In this document: positions 17,272-26,461 of the stretch, piece by piece
Position numbering within the stretch: the first letter of the stretch is position 1
Layout: every line of letters begins with the position of its first letter
Source of the DNA: Actinokineospora xionganensis
Lineage (GTDB): Bacteria > Actinomycetota > Actinomycetes > Mycobacteriales > Pseudonocardiaceae
Direction of reading: 5' to 3'
Assembly (NCBI RefSeq): GCF_014323725.1
Contig: NZ_JABVED010000008.1
Coordinates: 124,001 to 188,000, forward strand
Length of the DNA stretch: 64,000 nucleotides
Position numbers and translations under genes: made by a program
The notes under the pieces: model-generated
The model's input: the letters and a program-made list of their open reading frames with translations, nothing else
What the model was told of the DNA's origin: nothing
The model's database searches: none

Positions 17272-17727
17272 TTGACTACCACCGAATTGCCCAGCGGGGT
17301 CGAACTGCTGCGCGCGATCGCGGCGACGAAGCAGTCCACGGGAATCTGGACCCTGCTCGGTATGGACGCGACCGAAGTCGAGGAGGGCCGCGTGTCGTTC
17401 ACGATCACCACTCGCCCGGACTTCGCCAACCCGCTCGGTGCCGTGCACGGCGGGATCTGCGCGACCTTGCTCGACTCGGTCATGGGTTGCGCCGTGCATT
17501 CGACGCTCGGCCCCGGGGTCGGCTACAGCACGCTCGAGTTGAAGGTCAACTACATCCGCACCGTGCCCACCGACGGCACCCGACTGGTCGGCACCGGCAC
17601 GGTGCTCCATTCCGGTCGCAGCACCGCCACCGCCGAGGGACGCATCGTCGACGAGCGTGGCCGTCTGGTCGCTCACGGCACCACGACCTGCCTGATCCAC
17701 CAGCCTCAGCGAGGAGCCCACCCATGA
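17272..17727 (+). CDS. Hotdog-fold (PaaI/4HBT-like) thioesterase
   Basis: A 151-residue single hotdog domain with NPLGAVHGGICATLLDSVMG (about residues 63-82), the helix motif of PaaI-type acyl-CoA thioesterases, followed by ELKVNYIRTVP. It hydrolyses an acyl- or aryl-CoA. It starts at TTG 17272, supported by GGAGGG 5 nt upstream; no better ATG/GTG start lies near. Its stop overlaps the ATG of the oxidoreductase. First gene of the operon controlled by the divergent TetR. Confidence 0.88.
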   Translation: MTTTELPSGVELLRAIAATKQSTGIWTLLGMDATEVEEGRVSFTITTRPDFANPLGAVHGGICATLLDSVMGCAVHSTLGPGVGYSTLELKVNYIRTVPTDGTRLVGTGTVLHSGRSTATAEGRIVDERGRLVAHGTTTCLIHQPQRGAHP

Positions 17728-19442
17728 GCGACTGGGACGCGATCGTCGTCGGAAGCGGCATGGGCGGAATGACCGCCGCCGCGTACCTGGCGGCCAACGG
17801 CAGGCGCACGTTGGTACTGGAGCAGGGCGACGTGCTCGGCGGGTGCACGCACGTGTTCCGCCGCAAGGGCTACGAGTTCGAGGTCGGCGTGCACTATCTC
17901 GGCGACTGCGGACGCCCGGAGGGCAACATCCCGACCATGTTGCGCGGCGTCGGGGTCGACAAGCGCGTCGACTTCCGGGAAATCGACCCCGACGGGTTCG
18001 ATGTGCTGGCGTTCCCGTCGGTGACGTTCAAGGTGCCCCGCGGCTGGGACGCCTACCGGGACCGACTGATCGAGACCTTCCCGGATGACGCCGCGGCACT
18101 GCGGCGCTATGTGCGCGTCATTCGCAAGATCGCCGACGCGGTCGACCGCGCGACCACGCCCGCCTCCAACCGGAACATGGCGGCCATGGCGGTGCGCGCC
18201 GGGTGGGCCGCGCCGTTCGCGCTGATGCCGCTGACGACCTTGCTTGACGTGTGCCGGGTCGGGCCCGCGCCGCGCCCGGTGTTGTGCGGGCAGACCCCGG
18301 CGTACGCGGCGCCTGCCAGCCGTGCTCCCGCGATCGTGCAGGCCGGGTACCTGAAGAACTATGTCGAGGGCGGCGCGTACTACCCGGTCGGCGGCGGGCA
18401 GGTCCTGTCGGCGAGCATGGCCGAGGTCGTGCGCGCCAACGGCGGCGACTTCCGGCTCAACTCCCGCGTTCGCGGGATCGTCGTCCAGGACAATCGGGTG
18501 CAGGGGGTCGAGGTCGACGGCGGCGAGTTCATCAGCGCGCCGGTCGTGGTGTCCAACGCCGACCTCAAACGCACCTACCTCGAACTGCTCGACCCGTCGG
18601 CCGTCTCCACGCTCAAGCGCAAGCAGGTCTCCGGGTACCGGATGGCGTGGCCGCTGTTCAACACCTACCTCGGTCTGGACATCGACCTGAGCCAAACCAT
18701 GACCAGCGGCCAGATCTGGAAGTTCCGCACCGATGCCGACTTCGGCCCGATGCAGCAGGCCATCAGCTGGGAAGGCGCCGGGCGCGACCGCGAGCGCTGG
18801 CTTGCCGCGGTGCGCAAGAACATTTGCGCGATGATCCACGTCGCCACCAACAAGGACCCGGACACCGCGCTGGCACCCGAGGGCCACTCCGTCGTCGAGA
18901 TCATGACCTACCTGCCGCCCGACCACGCCCTGTGGGGACTGCGCGGCGGCGGCCCGGTGGACGGTGAGAAGTACCGCACCAACTCCGAGTACGTCGCCGT
19001 CAAGGACGCGGTCACCGAGATCCTGATCGACCTGGCCGCCGAGGTCATCCCCAACCTGCGCGACCACATCGTGTGGAAAGAGGCGGGCACACCCATCACC
19101 CAGGAGCGCTACACCCACTCCACCGCGGGCGGCTCCTACGGCATCGAGATGAACCTGCGCCAGATCGGCCCCCTGCGCCCCCTTCCCAAGACCGGGATCA
19201 ACGGGCTGTATCTGGCAGGCGCGAGCCTCGGCTGGGGTCCCGGCGTCGAAGGCGTGATGCTCTCCGGCGTCGGCGCCGCCAGTGCCGTGCTCAAGCGCGA
19301 CCTGTTCACCGAGATCCGCGACGGCGCCGTCTTCGGCAATGCCGACGCCGTCGCAGAGCACGACACGGACTGGGATCCCCTCGCCGTGGCCACCGACACC
19401 ACGCTGCGCGGCAAGAAGGCCCGCGCGAACCAGCGCGGTTGA
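17724..19442 (+). CDS. FAD-dependent oxidoreductase, phytoene-dehydrogenase/retinol-saturase-like
   Basis: A 572-residue flavoprotein. The N-terminal Rossmann motif is DAIVVGSGMGGMTAAAYLA, then LEQGDVLGGCTHVFRRKGYEFEVG, which matches the GG-doublet and substrate strand of CrtI/retinol-saturase-like amine-oxidase-fold enzymes. Near the C-terminus NGLYLAGASLGWGPGVEGVM is the FAD-closing motif. It probably desaturates or saturates an isoprenoid or lipid-like substrate. It is coupled to the thioesterase by an ATGA overlap. The exact substrate is unknown. Confidence 0.88.
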   Translation: MSDWDAIVVGSGMGGMTAAAYLAANGRRTLVLEQGDVLGGCTHVFRRKGYEFEVGVHYLGDCGRPEGNIPTMLRGVGVDKRVDFREIDPDGFDVLAFPSVTFKVPRGWDAYRDRLIETFPDDAAALRRYVRVIRKIADAVDRATTPASNRNMAAMAVRAGWAAPFALMPLTTLLDVCRVGPAPRPVLCGQTPAYAAPASRAPAIVQAGYLKNYVEGGAYYPVGGGQVLSASMAEVVRANGGDFRLNSRVRGIVVQDNRVQGVEVDGGEFISAPVVVSNADLKRTYLELLDPSAVSTLKRKQVSGYRMAWPLFNTYLGLDIDLSQTMTSGQIWKFRTDADFGPMQQAISWEGAGRDRERWLAAVRKNICAMIHVATNKDPDTALAPEGHSVVEIMTYLPPDHALWGLRGGGPVDGEKYRTNSEYVAVKDAVTEILIDLAAEVIPNLRDHIVWKEAGTPITQERYTHSTAGGSYGIEMNLRQIGPLRPLPKTGINGLYLAGASLGWGPGVEGVMLSGVGAASAVLKRDLFTEIRDGAVFGNADAVAEHDTDWDPLAVATDTTLRGKKARANQRG

Positions 19443-19469
19443 CCCGAAACCATGAGGAGGCCGGACTCG

Positions 19470-19574
19470 ATGACCACGACCACCGCGCCGACGGCCCCTG
19501 GCCGAGCCCACCCGCTGATGGCGGTCGGCGGCCCCCAGTGCCAGGTGCCCAGCACGATCGGAGCAGTCACATGA
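19470..19574 (+). CDS. 34-residue ORF coupled to enoyl-CoA hydratase
   Basis: A short ORF (MTTTTAPTAPGRAHPLM...) starts at ATG 19470 behind a strong GAGGAGG site and ends in an ATGA overlap with the hydratase start at 19571. The hydratase has no good ribosome site of its own, so this ORF may serve to deliver ribosomes to it. Alternatively it is the stump of a deleted operon gene, since MTTTT-type N-termini are common on larger enzymes. No domain is recognisable. Confidence 0.45.
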   Translation: MTTTTAPTAPGRAHPLMAVGGPQCQVPSTIGAVT

Positions 19575-20539
19575 AGGCCCGCGAACTGAACCTGGAGACG
19601 CTCCGGCTCGACCAGCGCGGCCGGGTCCTGACAGCGTTCTACTCCAGTCCTCCGCTGAACTTCGTCACCACGGCCTTCCTCCGCGATCTCGACCAACTGA
19701 CCCGCGCCGTGGATCGAGACCGCGGGGTGGGCGCCGTCGTACTGGCAAGTGATGTCGCCGGGCGGTTCCTCACCCACGCCGACGCGGGCGAACTCGGTGC
19801 GATGGCCGAGCTACCGCTCCCTGAGCTGCCGGCCGGGGTCGTGCTCGCGTTCTGGAAGGTGGTGAACCGAGTCATCGGCCTGCCGGGTGGCGCCGCCACC
19901 GCGCAGCGCCTGGGACCGATGGGGATCGGCCTGCTGTGGGGACATCGGTGGAAGAAGACGATTCTGCGGATGAATCGCTCCGGAGTCGTTTACCTCGCCG
20001 CGATCAGCGGACCAACCCTCGGCGGTGGGCACGAGATCGCCCTGGCGTGCGACCTGCGGTACGCCGCCGATGATCCGCGGGTGGTGCTCGGCCAGATCGA
20101 GATCCTGGCAGGCATCATTCCCGGTGGCGGCGGCACCCAGCGACTCCCGCGCCTGATCGGCACCGGACGGGCCCTCGAACTCATCCTCGAGGGAGCACCT
20201 GTCGACGTTCACCGGGCTCACGAGCTCGGCCTGGTCCATCGGCTCGTCGCCGCTGACGAGCTGTTGGAGCAAACCCAGGCCACGGCCGCACGACTCGCGA
20301 ACCGCTCGCGGTCAGCGGTGGCGGCAGCCAAGAGCTGCGTGTATTCCGCCACGGACCGCCCGCTGAGCAGGGGCCTCGACCGCGAGCTCGCCGCCTTCCT
20401 CGCCACCGGCACGACCGCGTACGCCCGGCGGGCGTTCCAGGAGTTCGCCACGGACTTCCACACCCACGCCGACACCCCGTTCGTGGCCGCCCCTGCGGAA
20501 TGGGTCGACGGCACCCGCATCCCCCAGGCAGACAGCTGA
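19571..20539 (+). CDS. Enoyl-CoA hydratase/isomerase-family protein
   Basis: A 322-residue crotonase-fold protein, longer than the usual 260 because of an insertion at about residues 75-130. The oxyanion-hole region reads AAISGPTLGGGHEIALACDLRYAA and the second-site region is GIIPGGGGTQRLPRLIG, a classic crotonase pattern; the glutamate positions of hydratases seem kept (EILAGIIPGGG). It acts on a CoA thioester, consistent with the thioesterase and FAD enzyme in the same operon. Precise reaction (hydratase, isomerase or hydrolase) is not predictable. Confidence 0.88.
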   Translation: MKARELNLETLRLDQRGRVLTAFYSSPPLNFVTTAFLRDLDQLTRAVDRDRGVGAVVLASDVAGRFLTHADAGELGAMAELPLPELPAGVVLAFWKVVNRVIGLPGGAATAQRLGPMGIGLLWGHRWKKTILRMNRSGVVYLAAISGPTLGGGHEIALACDLRYAADDPRVVLGQIEILAGIIPGGGGTQRLPRLIGTGRALELILEGAPVDVHRAHELGLVHRLVAADELLEQTQATAARLANRSRSAVAAAKSCVYSATDRPLSRGLDRELAAFLATGTTAYARRAFQEFATDFHTHADTPFVAAPAEWVDGTRIPQADS

Positions 20540-20555
20540 TCACCCCTGGCGCCCC

Positions 20556-20700
20556 GAGATCCACGGCGACAAACAGCATCCGGCCCCGACCGGCCACACC
20601 TGCGAGAAAGCACTGCGGCTCGACCATTACCGGAACGGTCGCGACCGCATCACCTCCCCGCTGCGCCTCGCCGACGACGCGATCAAGGAGGAACACAGCG
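20556..20700 (+). pseudogene. Fragment of a molybdopterin oxidoreductase gene
   Basis: In one frame the sequence reads EIHGDKQHPAPTGHTCEKAL then RLDHYRNGRDRITSPLR, which resembles the region after the [4Fe-4S] motif in actinobacterial formate-dehydrogenase-like molybdoenzymes. Both ends are missing and the frame is lost after about 20695. A further scrap resembling the same family (AIAQEKASEMRVDG) reads on the opposite strand around 20790-20830, which would mean a small inversion. The remaining sequence to 20978 shows no supported gene. Confidence 0.45.
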
Positions 20701-20978
20701 GCCTTCTATGCCGGGGGCGGCAGCGCGACCACGTCCCGGCCGCCAACGGCCAATCACTTCGCGCCGCATACGGCGGGCCATCCACCCGCATCTCGCTGGC
20801 CTTCTCCTGCGCGATCGCCTTGGAGCAGTGGCGCGATCCCAAATCCTTCGGCACGCTCAGTTCTCGGTCACAGTGCAGGCCTCGTGTCGGACGACACGAC
20901 GCGGGAGGCGCTGCGGAGGCTCGGTGACAGCCTCGACGGCTGAGGCCCACTGCTGTACTTCGCTGCCGCACATATGTC

Positions 20979-21019
20979 GGCGACACTGGGACCGATCCAG
21001 TGACCCCTTCGGCGTGAAC
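20979..21019 (-). repeat. Degenerate 3' half of tRNA-Val(CAC), possible distal attachment site
   Basis: These 41 bases match 37 of 41 positions of 56388-56428, the 3' half of the intact tRNA-Val(CAC), in the same orientation. The match includes the T-arm and the CAC anticodon and stops beyond it. The 5' half is absent, so it cannot be a working tRNA. A 3'-half tRNA direct repeat is what tRNA-targeting integrative elements leave at the far end. Confidence 0.7.
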
Positions 21020-21456
21020 TATGCCGGAATCTGCCCTGAACTGTGGAAACACGACTTTCGCAGGTCGGGGTTGGTCCATTGAGGAACGTTCAGCGCGGAT
21101 CAATGCCGTTCGACGCACACAAGGGCTCCCAGATTGCTCCCAGGCGTGCTTCCAAGCCAAACGTATGGGTGTTCGATTTCGACCCCGGTCGAATCGAACA
21201 CCCGAAGGACAAGTCGCGCCGATCGGAACTGGACGCCTGGAGCTCAGTCGTCACACTCGGCGAGAAGGTGACGCCACAGGAATGGCTGAGCGCCGGGAGA
21301 TCGGGCGAGTAGTCGGAGCATCCGGGCCAGCAGGCGGGCTTGATCTAGGCCGAGAGAGCACTGCCCGGCTTGGTGAGTTCGGCGACCGCATCGATGGCGG
21401 GTGTGAATGCCATGGTTCGACTTCTTCCAGAAGAGACTGTCCGCACCCCGACGGGC
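21020..21456. other. Region without a supported gene
   Basis: Short readings exist, for example 21043-21312 on the plus strand (89 residues), but none shows a recognisable domain, good ribosome site or clear coding bias. It probably consists of decayed DNA next to the putative attachment site. Confidence 0.5.
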
Positions 21457-21486
21457 CACGGCCCGCCGGGTCACCGGCGGGCCGTG
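21457..21486 (-). terminator. Hairpin terminator after the GH13 amylase
   Basis: A perfect 13-bp stem, CACGGCCCGCCGG / CCGGCGGGCCGTG, with a 4-nt loop, lies 33 bp past the amylase stop. There is no T-run, which is common for actinomycete terminators. Confidence 0.7.
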
Positions 21487-21519
21487 GAGTCGTGCGTTGT
21501 CGGATCTCGATCCCGCTGT

Positions 21520-23739
21520 CTACGGCTGTTCGAAGACGTTGGGCGCGGGCGCGGTGCGGTCGACGGTGTGAACGACCTTGTCGGACACCGACACCCTTCC
21601 CGAGCTGTCGGTCGTGATGGCCTGGAAGGTCACCTCGGTGCCGTCAGCCAGACCCTTGGTGTCGTAGAGCACCTTGTAGTCCGGGTTGTCGTCGGTTCCG
21701 ACGTGCGTCCACTTGCCGTTCTTGCCGACCTTGACGGCGAAGCTGACCTCGTGGAATCCCTGGCCGTGCACGGTCGCCCGGACGAACGGCCGTCCGTTGA
21801 TCTTGCCGCCCTGAGCGAGGTCCAGGGTGGTGGCCGCGGCCTTGCCGCCGTTGACGTCGGCCAGCGGCACGGCTGCCCGGTACACGACCGCCGACAGCGG
21901 CGGCACGGTCACGGTGAGCTTGCCCCCGGCGTCTGTGTTGTGTGTGCCGTCCGGTGTCGGGTAAAGCCGCACGAACGGCGCGTTCGGCGAGTACGTCGCG
22001 ACACTGGCGGTCTTCTCGGCCTCGCTGTTGTTCAGCGCGACCACGTACTCCACCTTCTCGTCGCGGTCGATGCGGGAGAAGGCGTAGACACCAGGTCCGT
22101 TGTCGGCGTACCGGTGGATCTGCGCGCCGTCGCGCAGGGCGGGGTGCTCGGCGGTGAGCTGGTTGAGCCGCTGCAGGTACCGGTACATCGGGTGGTTCTG
22201 GTCGAAGTTGGACGTCGCGGTGGTCGCGTCGGTGCCCAGCAGGTCGTTGTCGTTGTAGCTGCTCACCTTGCTGGGGAACATGTCCTCGCGGGCGTCCTGG
22301 TCGTTGCCGTCGCCGGTGAAGCCCTGCTCGTCGCCGTAGTACACCACGGGGTTGCCGCGGGCGAAGTACATCAGCTCGTGCGCCAGCTGCGACCGGCGCA
22401 GCGTCTCGGAGTTCGCGATGCCCGGGTTGTCGGCCTGGATCATCCAGCCGATGCGACCGCGGTCGTGGTTGTCGACGAACGTGGGCAACTGGTAGGCGTT
22501 GGAGTCGCTGTCGGTGTACATGTCGTCGGTCTGGAAGAAGGTGGCGAGGTCCGCCGCCGACGCCGACTTCGACGCGAAGTTCCGCGCGTTGTCCTGGAAG
22601 GTGAAGTCCAGCACGGACTGGTACTTGCCCTCACTGGTGTAGGCCGACAGCTCGACGGGGTCCTCCACCGCGGCCTCGCCGAACATGTAGAAGTCCGGCC
22701 TGCCGTTGGCCCTGGCGTAGTCCAGCACACCGGTGATGAACTGCTGCCAGAACGCCATGTTGACGTGGCGGGTGGTGTCGATCCGGTACCCGTCGATGTT
22801 GTACTGGGTGATCCAGTCCTGGAAGATCTTCGTCATCCCGGCGACGACCTCGGGCCGCTCGGTGAACACGTCGTCGAGGCCGAAGAAGTCGCCGTAGAGC
22901 GAGTTCTCGCCTTGGAACGTGGTCTCGCCACGGTTGTGGTACATCGTCGGGTCGTTGAGCCACGCGGGCGACTTGACCGACTTGTCCGCCTCGGTGCGGA
23001 ACGTCGGGTTGTAGGGGAAGCTGGTTTCGGGGTCCAGCTTCGGGAAGACCGCGGCGGTCTCGTAGTCGCGGTCGTCGAACTCCTTGCCGTCGGCGTCCTT
23101 GTAGGGTTGATCGGTCTTGGAGCGGTAGGGCTGCTGCTCGCCTTCCTCGTAGCTGATGACGTCGCCGGTGTGGTTCACCACGATGTCGAAGAAGACCTTC
23201 ATCCCGCGGGCGTGCGCCTGCCGGACCAGTTCCTTGAGGTCCTCCGCGGTGCCGACGTGCGGGTCGACCTGATCGAACTTGGTGATCCAGTACCCGTGGT
23301 AGGACGCGGTGGTGTTGGTCTCGCCGGTCGGCAGCTTGCCCTCGAAGAGCCAGTCGTTGTACATCGGCGGGGTGATCCAGATGGCGGTCTGGCCGAGCTC
23401 CTTGATGTAGTCGAGCCTGCTGGTCAGTCCTTTGAGGTCACCGCCGTGGTAGAAGCCCTTGTGCGTGGGGTCGTATTCGTTGACCGCCTCACTGCTGGCC
23501 TGGTCGTCGTTGGTCGGGTCGCCGTTCTCGAACCGGTCGGTCATCAGGGAGTAGATGCGCTCCCTGGTGAGCGGGCTGCGCAGGCTCGGCTGGGCGAGTT
23601 GCTTGGCGTTGCCCGCCTCGTCCGGCGCGGGGGCCGCCGCGGCACCGGAGGGCGCCAGGGCCAGGGTCGCGCCGCACGTCCCGGCGAGGGCGGCTGCCAC
23701 CCAGCGCCGCCGGGCGCGGGTGTCGCTGTGTTTGGTCAT
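21520..23739 (-). CDS. Secreted GH13 alpha-amylase-family glycoside hydrolase
   Basis: A 739-residue protein. The N-terminus carries a twin-arginine-like signal (TRARRRWVAAALAGTCGAT, cleavage around AAAAPAP at 35). The catalytic TIM barrel spans about 58-560: FFDIVVNHTGD (region I), DGYRIDTTRHV with nucleophile Asp321, FGEAAV with acid/base Glu355, and FVDNHD for the third acid. A beta-rich C-terminal domain follows, then a domain ending KVVHTVDRTAPAP. It is about 200 residues longer than a minimal amylase. Extracellular cleavage of starch-like alpha-glucan is likely; the exact linkage is not certain. Divergence from a downstream hairpin suggests it ends the operon starting with the GH31 gene. 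Confidence 0.92.
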   Translation of the reverse strand: MTKHSDTRARRRWVAAALAGTCGATLALAPSGAAAAPAPDEAGNAKQLAQPSLRSPLTRERIYSLMTDRFENGDPTNDDQASSEAVNEYDPTHKGFYHGGDLKGLTSRLDYIKELGQTAIWITPPMYNDWLFEGKLPTGETNTTASYHGYWITKFDQVDPHVGTAEDLKELVRQAHARGMKVFFDIVVNHTGDVISYEEGEQQPYRSKTDQPYKDADGKEFDDRDYETAAVFPKLDPETSFPYNPTFRTEADKSVKSPAWLNDPTMYHNRGETTFQGENSLYGDFFGLDDVFTERPEVVAGMTKIFQDWITQYNIDGYRIDTTRHVNMAFWQQFITGVLDYARANGRPDFYMFGEAAVEDPVELSAYTSEGKYQSVLDFTFQDNARNFASKSASAADLATFFQTDDMYTDSDSNAYQLPTFVDNHDRGRIGWMIQADNPGIANSETLRRSQLAHELMYFARGNPVVYYGDEQGFTGDGNDQDAREDMFPSKVSSYNDNDLLGTDATTATSNFDQNHPMYRYLQRLNQLTAEHPALRDGAQIHRYADNGPGVYAFSRIDRDEKVEYVVALNNSEAEKTASVATYSPNAPFVRLYPTPDGTHNTDAGGKLTVTVPPLSAVVYRAAVPLADVNGGKAAATTLDLAQGGKINGRPFVRATVHGQGFHEVSFAVKVGKNGKWTHVGTDDNPDYKVLYDTKGLADGTEVTFQAITTDSSGRVSVSDKVVHTVDRTAPAPNVFEQP

Positions 23740-23753
23740 GTCTCCGCCTACCG

Positions 23754-26237
23754 TCAGAAGTGGACCTTGACCGCGGTCGCGGCCGCTGGCGCGGTCACCG
23801 TCGCGATCTTGGTGTTGGGGTCGTAGGACACGGTGGCCGCCGTCGCGCCCTTCGGCGCGGGAACGTCGTGCAGGCGCCAGGTCACGGTCGTGACCGTCGA
23901 GTCGTACCCGTCGTGGGCCATCCGCTTCTCCAGGGTGATGTCCTGGCCGGAGCGGGTCGCCGAGAACTCGGTCTCGTCGTACTCGCCCTTCTGGTGGTCC
24001 TTGGTGGCGCCGTCGTCCTCGTAGAAGGTCGACTTCGCCGCGGTGTCCACCCACGCGTCGAGCACCAGATCGGTCAGCGGCTTCTCGTCGTGGAACTGCT
24101 GGACCGCGCGGTTGGCCACGATCGAGTTCGACTGGACGTAGATCGGCAGCACGTCGAGCGGGGCCGCGGCGGTGATCGTCTGGCCGCCCTCGAAGCTCTT
24201 GCCGGTCCACCAGTCCGTCCACTTCGAACCCGCGGGCAGGTACACCTCGCGGCTGGTGGCGCCCTGCTGCACCACCGGCGCGACGAGCAGGTCGTCGCCC
24301 CACATGAACTCGTGGTCGAGGTCGCGGACCTTCGGGTCGTTCTGGAACTCGTAGACCAGCGGCCGCTGCACGGGCGCGCCGGTCACCGAGGCCTCGTGGA
24401 AGGCGGTGACGAGGTACGGCATCAGCTGGTACCGCAGGCTGACGTACTTCTTGGCGATCGCCTCGACCTCGGGCCCGAACGACCAGGGCTCCTGGGAGTA
24501 GCCCTCGTTGCCGTGGCCCTGGTAGTGGACGCGGGCGTGCGGGTAGAACGCGCCCGCCTGCAGCCAGCGGGCCATCAGCTCCGGCGTGGCCTGCCCGGCG
24601 AAGCCGCCGATGTCGCTGCCGACGTGCGGGACGCCGGAGAGGCCGATGTTCATCTGCATCGGCAGGGACATGGCCAGGTGGTCCCAGGTGCTCACGTTGT
24701 CGCCGGTCCACAGCGCGGCGTCGCGCTGCGAGCCCGCGTACATGTCACGGGTCAGGATGAACGGCCGCTGGTTGGGTTGGAACTGCTCGAAGCCCTGCGT
24801 GGTCGCGTGGGTCTCCAGCATCCCGTACAGGTTGTGGATCTCGGTCGCCTGCTGGGTGCCGTGGTTGAACTCGGTGTCGTTGGGGATCGTGTGGTACTCG
24901 TTGTCGAAGACGGCGGGCTCGTTCATGTCGAGCCAGATGCCTTCGACACCGCGGTCGAGCAGGGTGCCGTGGTGGTTCGCCCACCAGTTGCGCACGTCCT
25001 GTCGGGTGAAGTCGGGGAACTTCGACGGGCCGGGCCAGACGGAGCCGACGTAGTCCGAGCCGTCGGGGTTGGTCGCCCACGCGCCGATGTCGTTGCCCGA
25101 GTCGTAGACGCTGTAGCCGTCGTCGACCTTCACCGCCGGGTCGTTGATCGTCACCGTGCTGATGCCCATCGACTCCAGCTGCGCGTCGAGCGCCTCGGGG
25201 TTCTCGAACCCCTCGCCCCAGGTGAACACACGGAACTCGTCCATGTAGTCGATGTCGAGGTTCATCGTGTCCAGCGGGATACCGCGGTCGCGGTAGCCCT
25301 TGGCGACATCGACGATCTTCTGCGCGGGCTCGTAGCCCCAAGAGCTCTGCTGCCAGCCCAGCGACCAGTTCGGCGGCTGCTGGTAGCGGCCGGTGAGCTC
25401 GGTGTAGCTCTGCAGCACGTGCGGGATGTCGGGACCGTTGAAGAAGTAGTAGTTCAGGTCGCCGCCGTCGGCGTAGAAGTAGTAGTAGTCGTCGCGCTCA
25501 CTGGCCATCTCGAAGTACGACCGGTGCGTGTTGTCGAAGAAGACCCCGTACGCGTGGCCGTTGGGCTTGAGGCCCATGAAGAACGGGATGCTGGCGTAGA
25601 GGTACTTCTCGGTGGGCGAGTAAGCGTAGTTGTCGGTGTTCCACATGCGGATGCTGTCGCCCCGCTTGTTCAGACCCCTGGTCTGCTCACCGAAGCCGTA
25701 GAAATCCTCGCCCGGCTCGGTCTTCTTGAACACGTAGGGCTTGCCCGCCTCGTAGCCCGACCCGTACGCCATGTCGTCGGCGTTGATCACATTTCCCTGG
25801 GGGTCCAGGACGCGGACGCCGAAACGGTCCATGGAAATCTCGACGGTGATCTTGTCGGTCTTCAGGGAGTAGTTCTTCTTCGACCGGTTGTGCTTGAACT
25901 TCGGGGTACCCCAGTCCTTTTTCTGAATCGCGGGCGAAAAGTATTCGGCTTTCCCCTTGGGTTGCACCGAGATCTTCAGGACGTCTTCGGAATAGAGCCG
26001 GACCAACCCGACGTAGCCGCCGAGGTCGAAGGTGGCGCCGTCCGAGGTCGGAGTCACCCCTTGGACCGTGAGGGTTTGCAGGTTGTTCTTGTCCAGCGGG
26101 ATTTCCGCATGCGGGGTGACCGCGTGAGCGAGCCCCGCGGTGAGCACGGAGGCGCCGAGCAGCGCGACGGTGGCCGCGGCGATGGTCCGCCGCTTTCGCC
26201 GCACCGCAGGGCGCACCCCTTGGAAGGTGAGGTTCAT
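23754..26237 (-). CDS. Secreted GH31 alpha-glucosidase/transglucosidase
   Basis: An 827-residue GH31 enzyme with an Arg-rich signal peptide (VRRKRRTIAAATVALLGASV, cleavage near AHA). The catalytic core carries IWLDMNEP with nucleophile Asp437 and WTGDNVSTWDHL with acid/base Asp513, and a C-terminal beta domain follows. Of two ATGs, the one at 26237 is preferred because AGGAG lies 7 nt upstream, while it would touch the outer one. It lies 14 bp upstream of the GH13 gene, so both are cotranscribed. It could be an exo-alpha-glucosidase or a glucosyltransferase; the complete catalytic dyad shows activity but not linkage choice. Confidence 0.92.
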   Translation of the reverse strand: MNLTFQGVRPAVRRKRRTIAAATVALLGASVLTAGLAHAVTPHAEIPLDKNNLQTLTVQGVTPTSDGATFDLGGYVGLVRLYSEDVLKISVQPKGKAEYFSPAIQKKDWGTPKFKHNRSKKNYSLKTDKITVEISMDRFGVRVLDPQGNVINADDMAYGSGYEAGKPYVFKKTEPGEDFYGFGEQTRGLNKRGDSIRMWNTDNYAYSPTEKYLYASIPFFMGLKPNGHAYGVFFDNTHRSYFEMASERDDYYYFYADGGDLNYYFFNGPDIPHVLQSYTELTGRYQQPPNWSLGWQQSSWGYEPAQKIVDVAKGYRDRGIPLDTMNLDIDYMDEFRVFTWGEGFENPEALDAQLESMGISTVTINDPAVKVDDGYSVYDSGNDIGAWATNPDGSDYVGSVWPGPSKFPDFTRQDVRNWWANHHGTLLDRGVEGIWLDMNEPAVFDNEYHTIPNDTEFNHGTQQATEIHNLYGMLETHATTQGFEQFQPNQRPFILTRDMYAGSQRDAALWTGDNVSTWDHLAMSLPMQMNIGLSGVPHVGSDIGGFAGQATPELMARWLQAGAFYPHARVHYQGHGNEGYSQEPWSFGPEVEAIAKKYVSLRYQLMPYLVTAFHEASVTGAPVQRPLVYEFQNDPKVRDLDHEFMWGDDLLVAPVVQQGATSREVYLPAGSKWTDWWTGKSFEGGQTITAAAPLDVLPIYVQSNSIVANRAVQQFHDEKPLTDLVLDAWVDTAAKSTFYEDDGATKDHQKGEYDETEFSATRSGQDITLEKRMAHDGYDSTVTTVTWRLHDVPAPKGATAATVSYDPNTKIATVTAPAAATAVKVHF

Positions 26238-26461
26238 GAGCATGCTCCTGCATGATCGGCGGCGCCGCGACCGCCCCGCGCGCGACGCCTGATAAACACG
26301 CGAGAATTCCTGGGCGAAATTCCTCGGGGCGAGAAGACTATGCGTGGGAGAATCGCGCGGAGTCAAGCCGACGCCCCCATTTTCCCAGTTGCGCAAATAG
26401 CGGCTCCAGAGTTGCGCAAATGAGCGGGGAAACAATTCATAAATGCTGGGATAATACGGTG
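26238..26461. promoter_or_regulatory. Control region with two TTGCGCAA palindromes (26389-26396, 26412-26419)
   Basis: The region lies upstream of the GH31-GH13 pair and just past the end of the LacI gene. Two perfect 8-bp palindromes sit in the longer direct repeat AGTTGCGCAAAT and are 23 bp apart. LacI-family regulators of sugar genes commonly bind palindromes with central CG, so these are good candidates for the neighbouring repressor's operators. Confidence 0.6.

Noticed and set aside
20979-21019. Functional tRNA at the left tRNA-Val repeat
   Set aside because: Only the 3' half is present; no D-arm or 5' acceptor strand can be formed.
21043-21312. 89-residue plus-strand reading frame
   Set aside because: No domain, weak coding bias and no clear ribosome site; lies in decayed DNA beside the putative attachment site.
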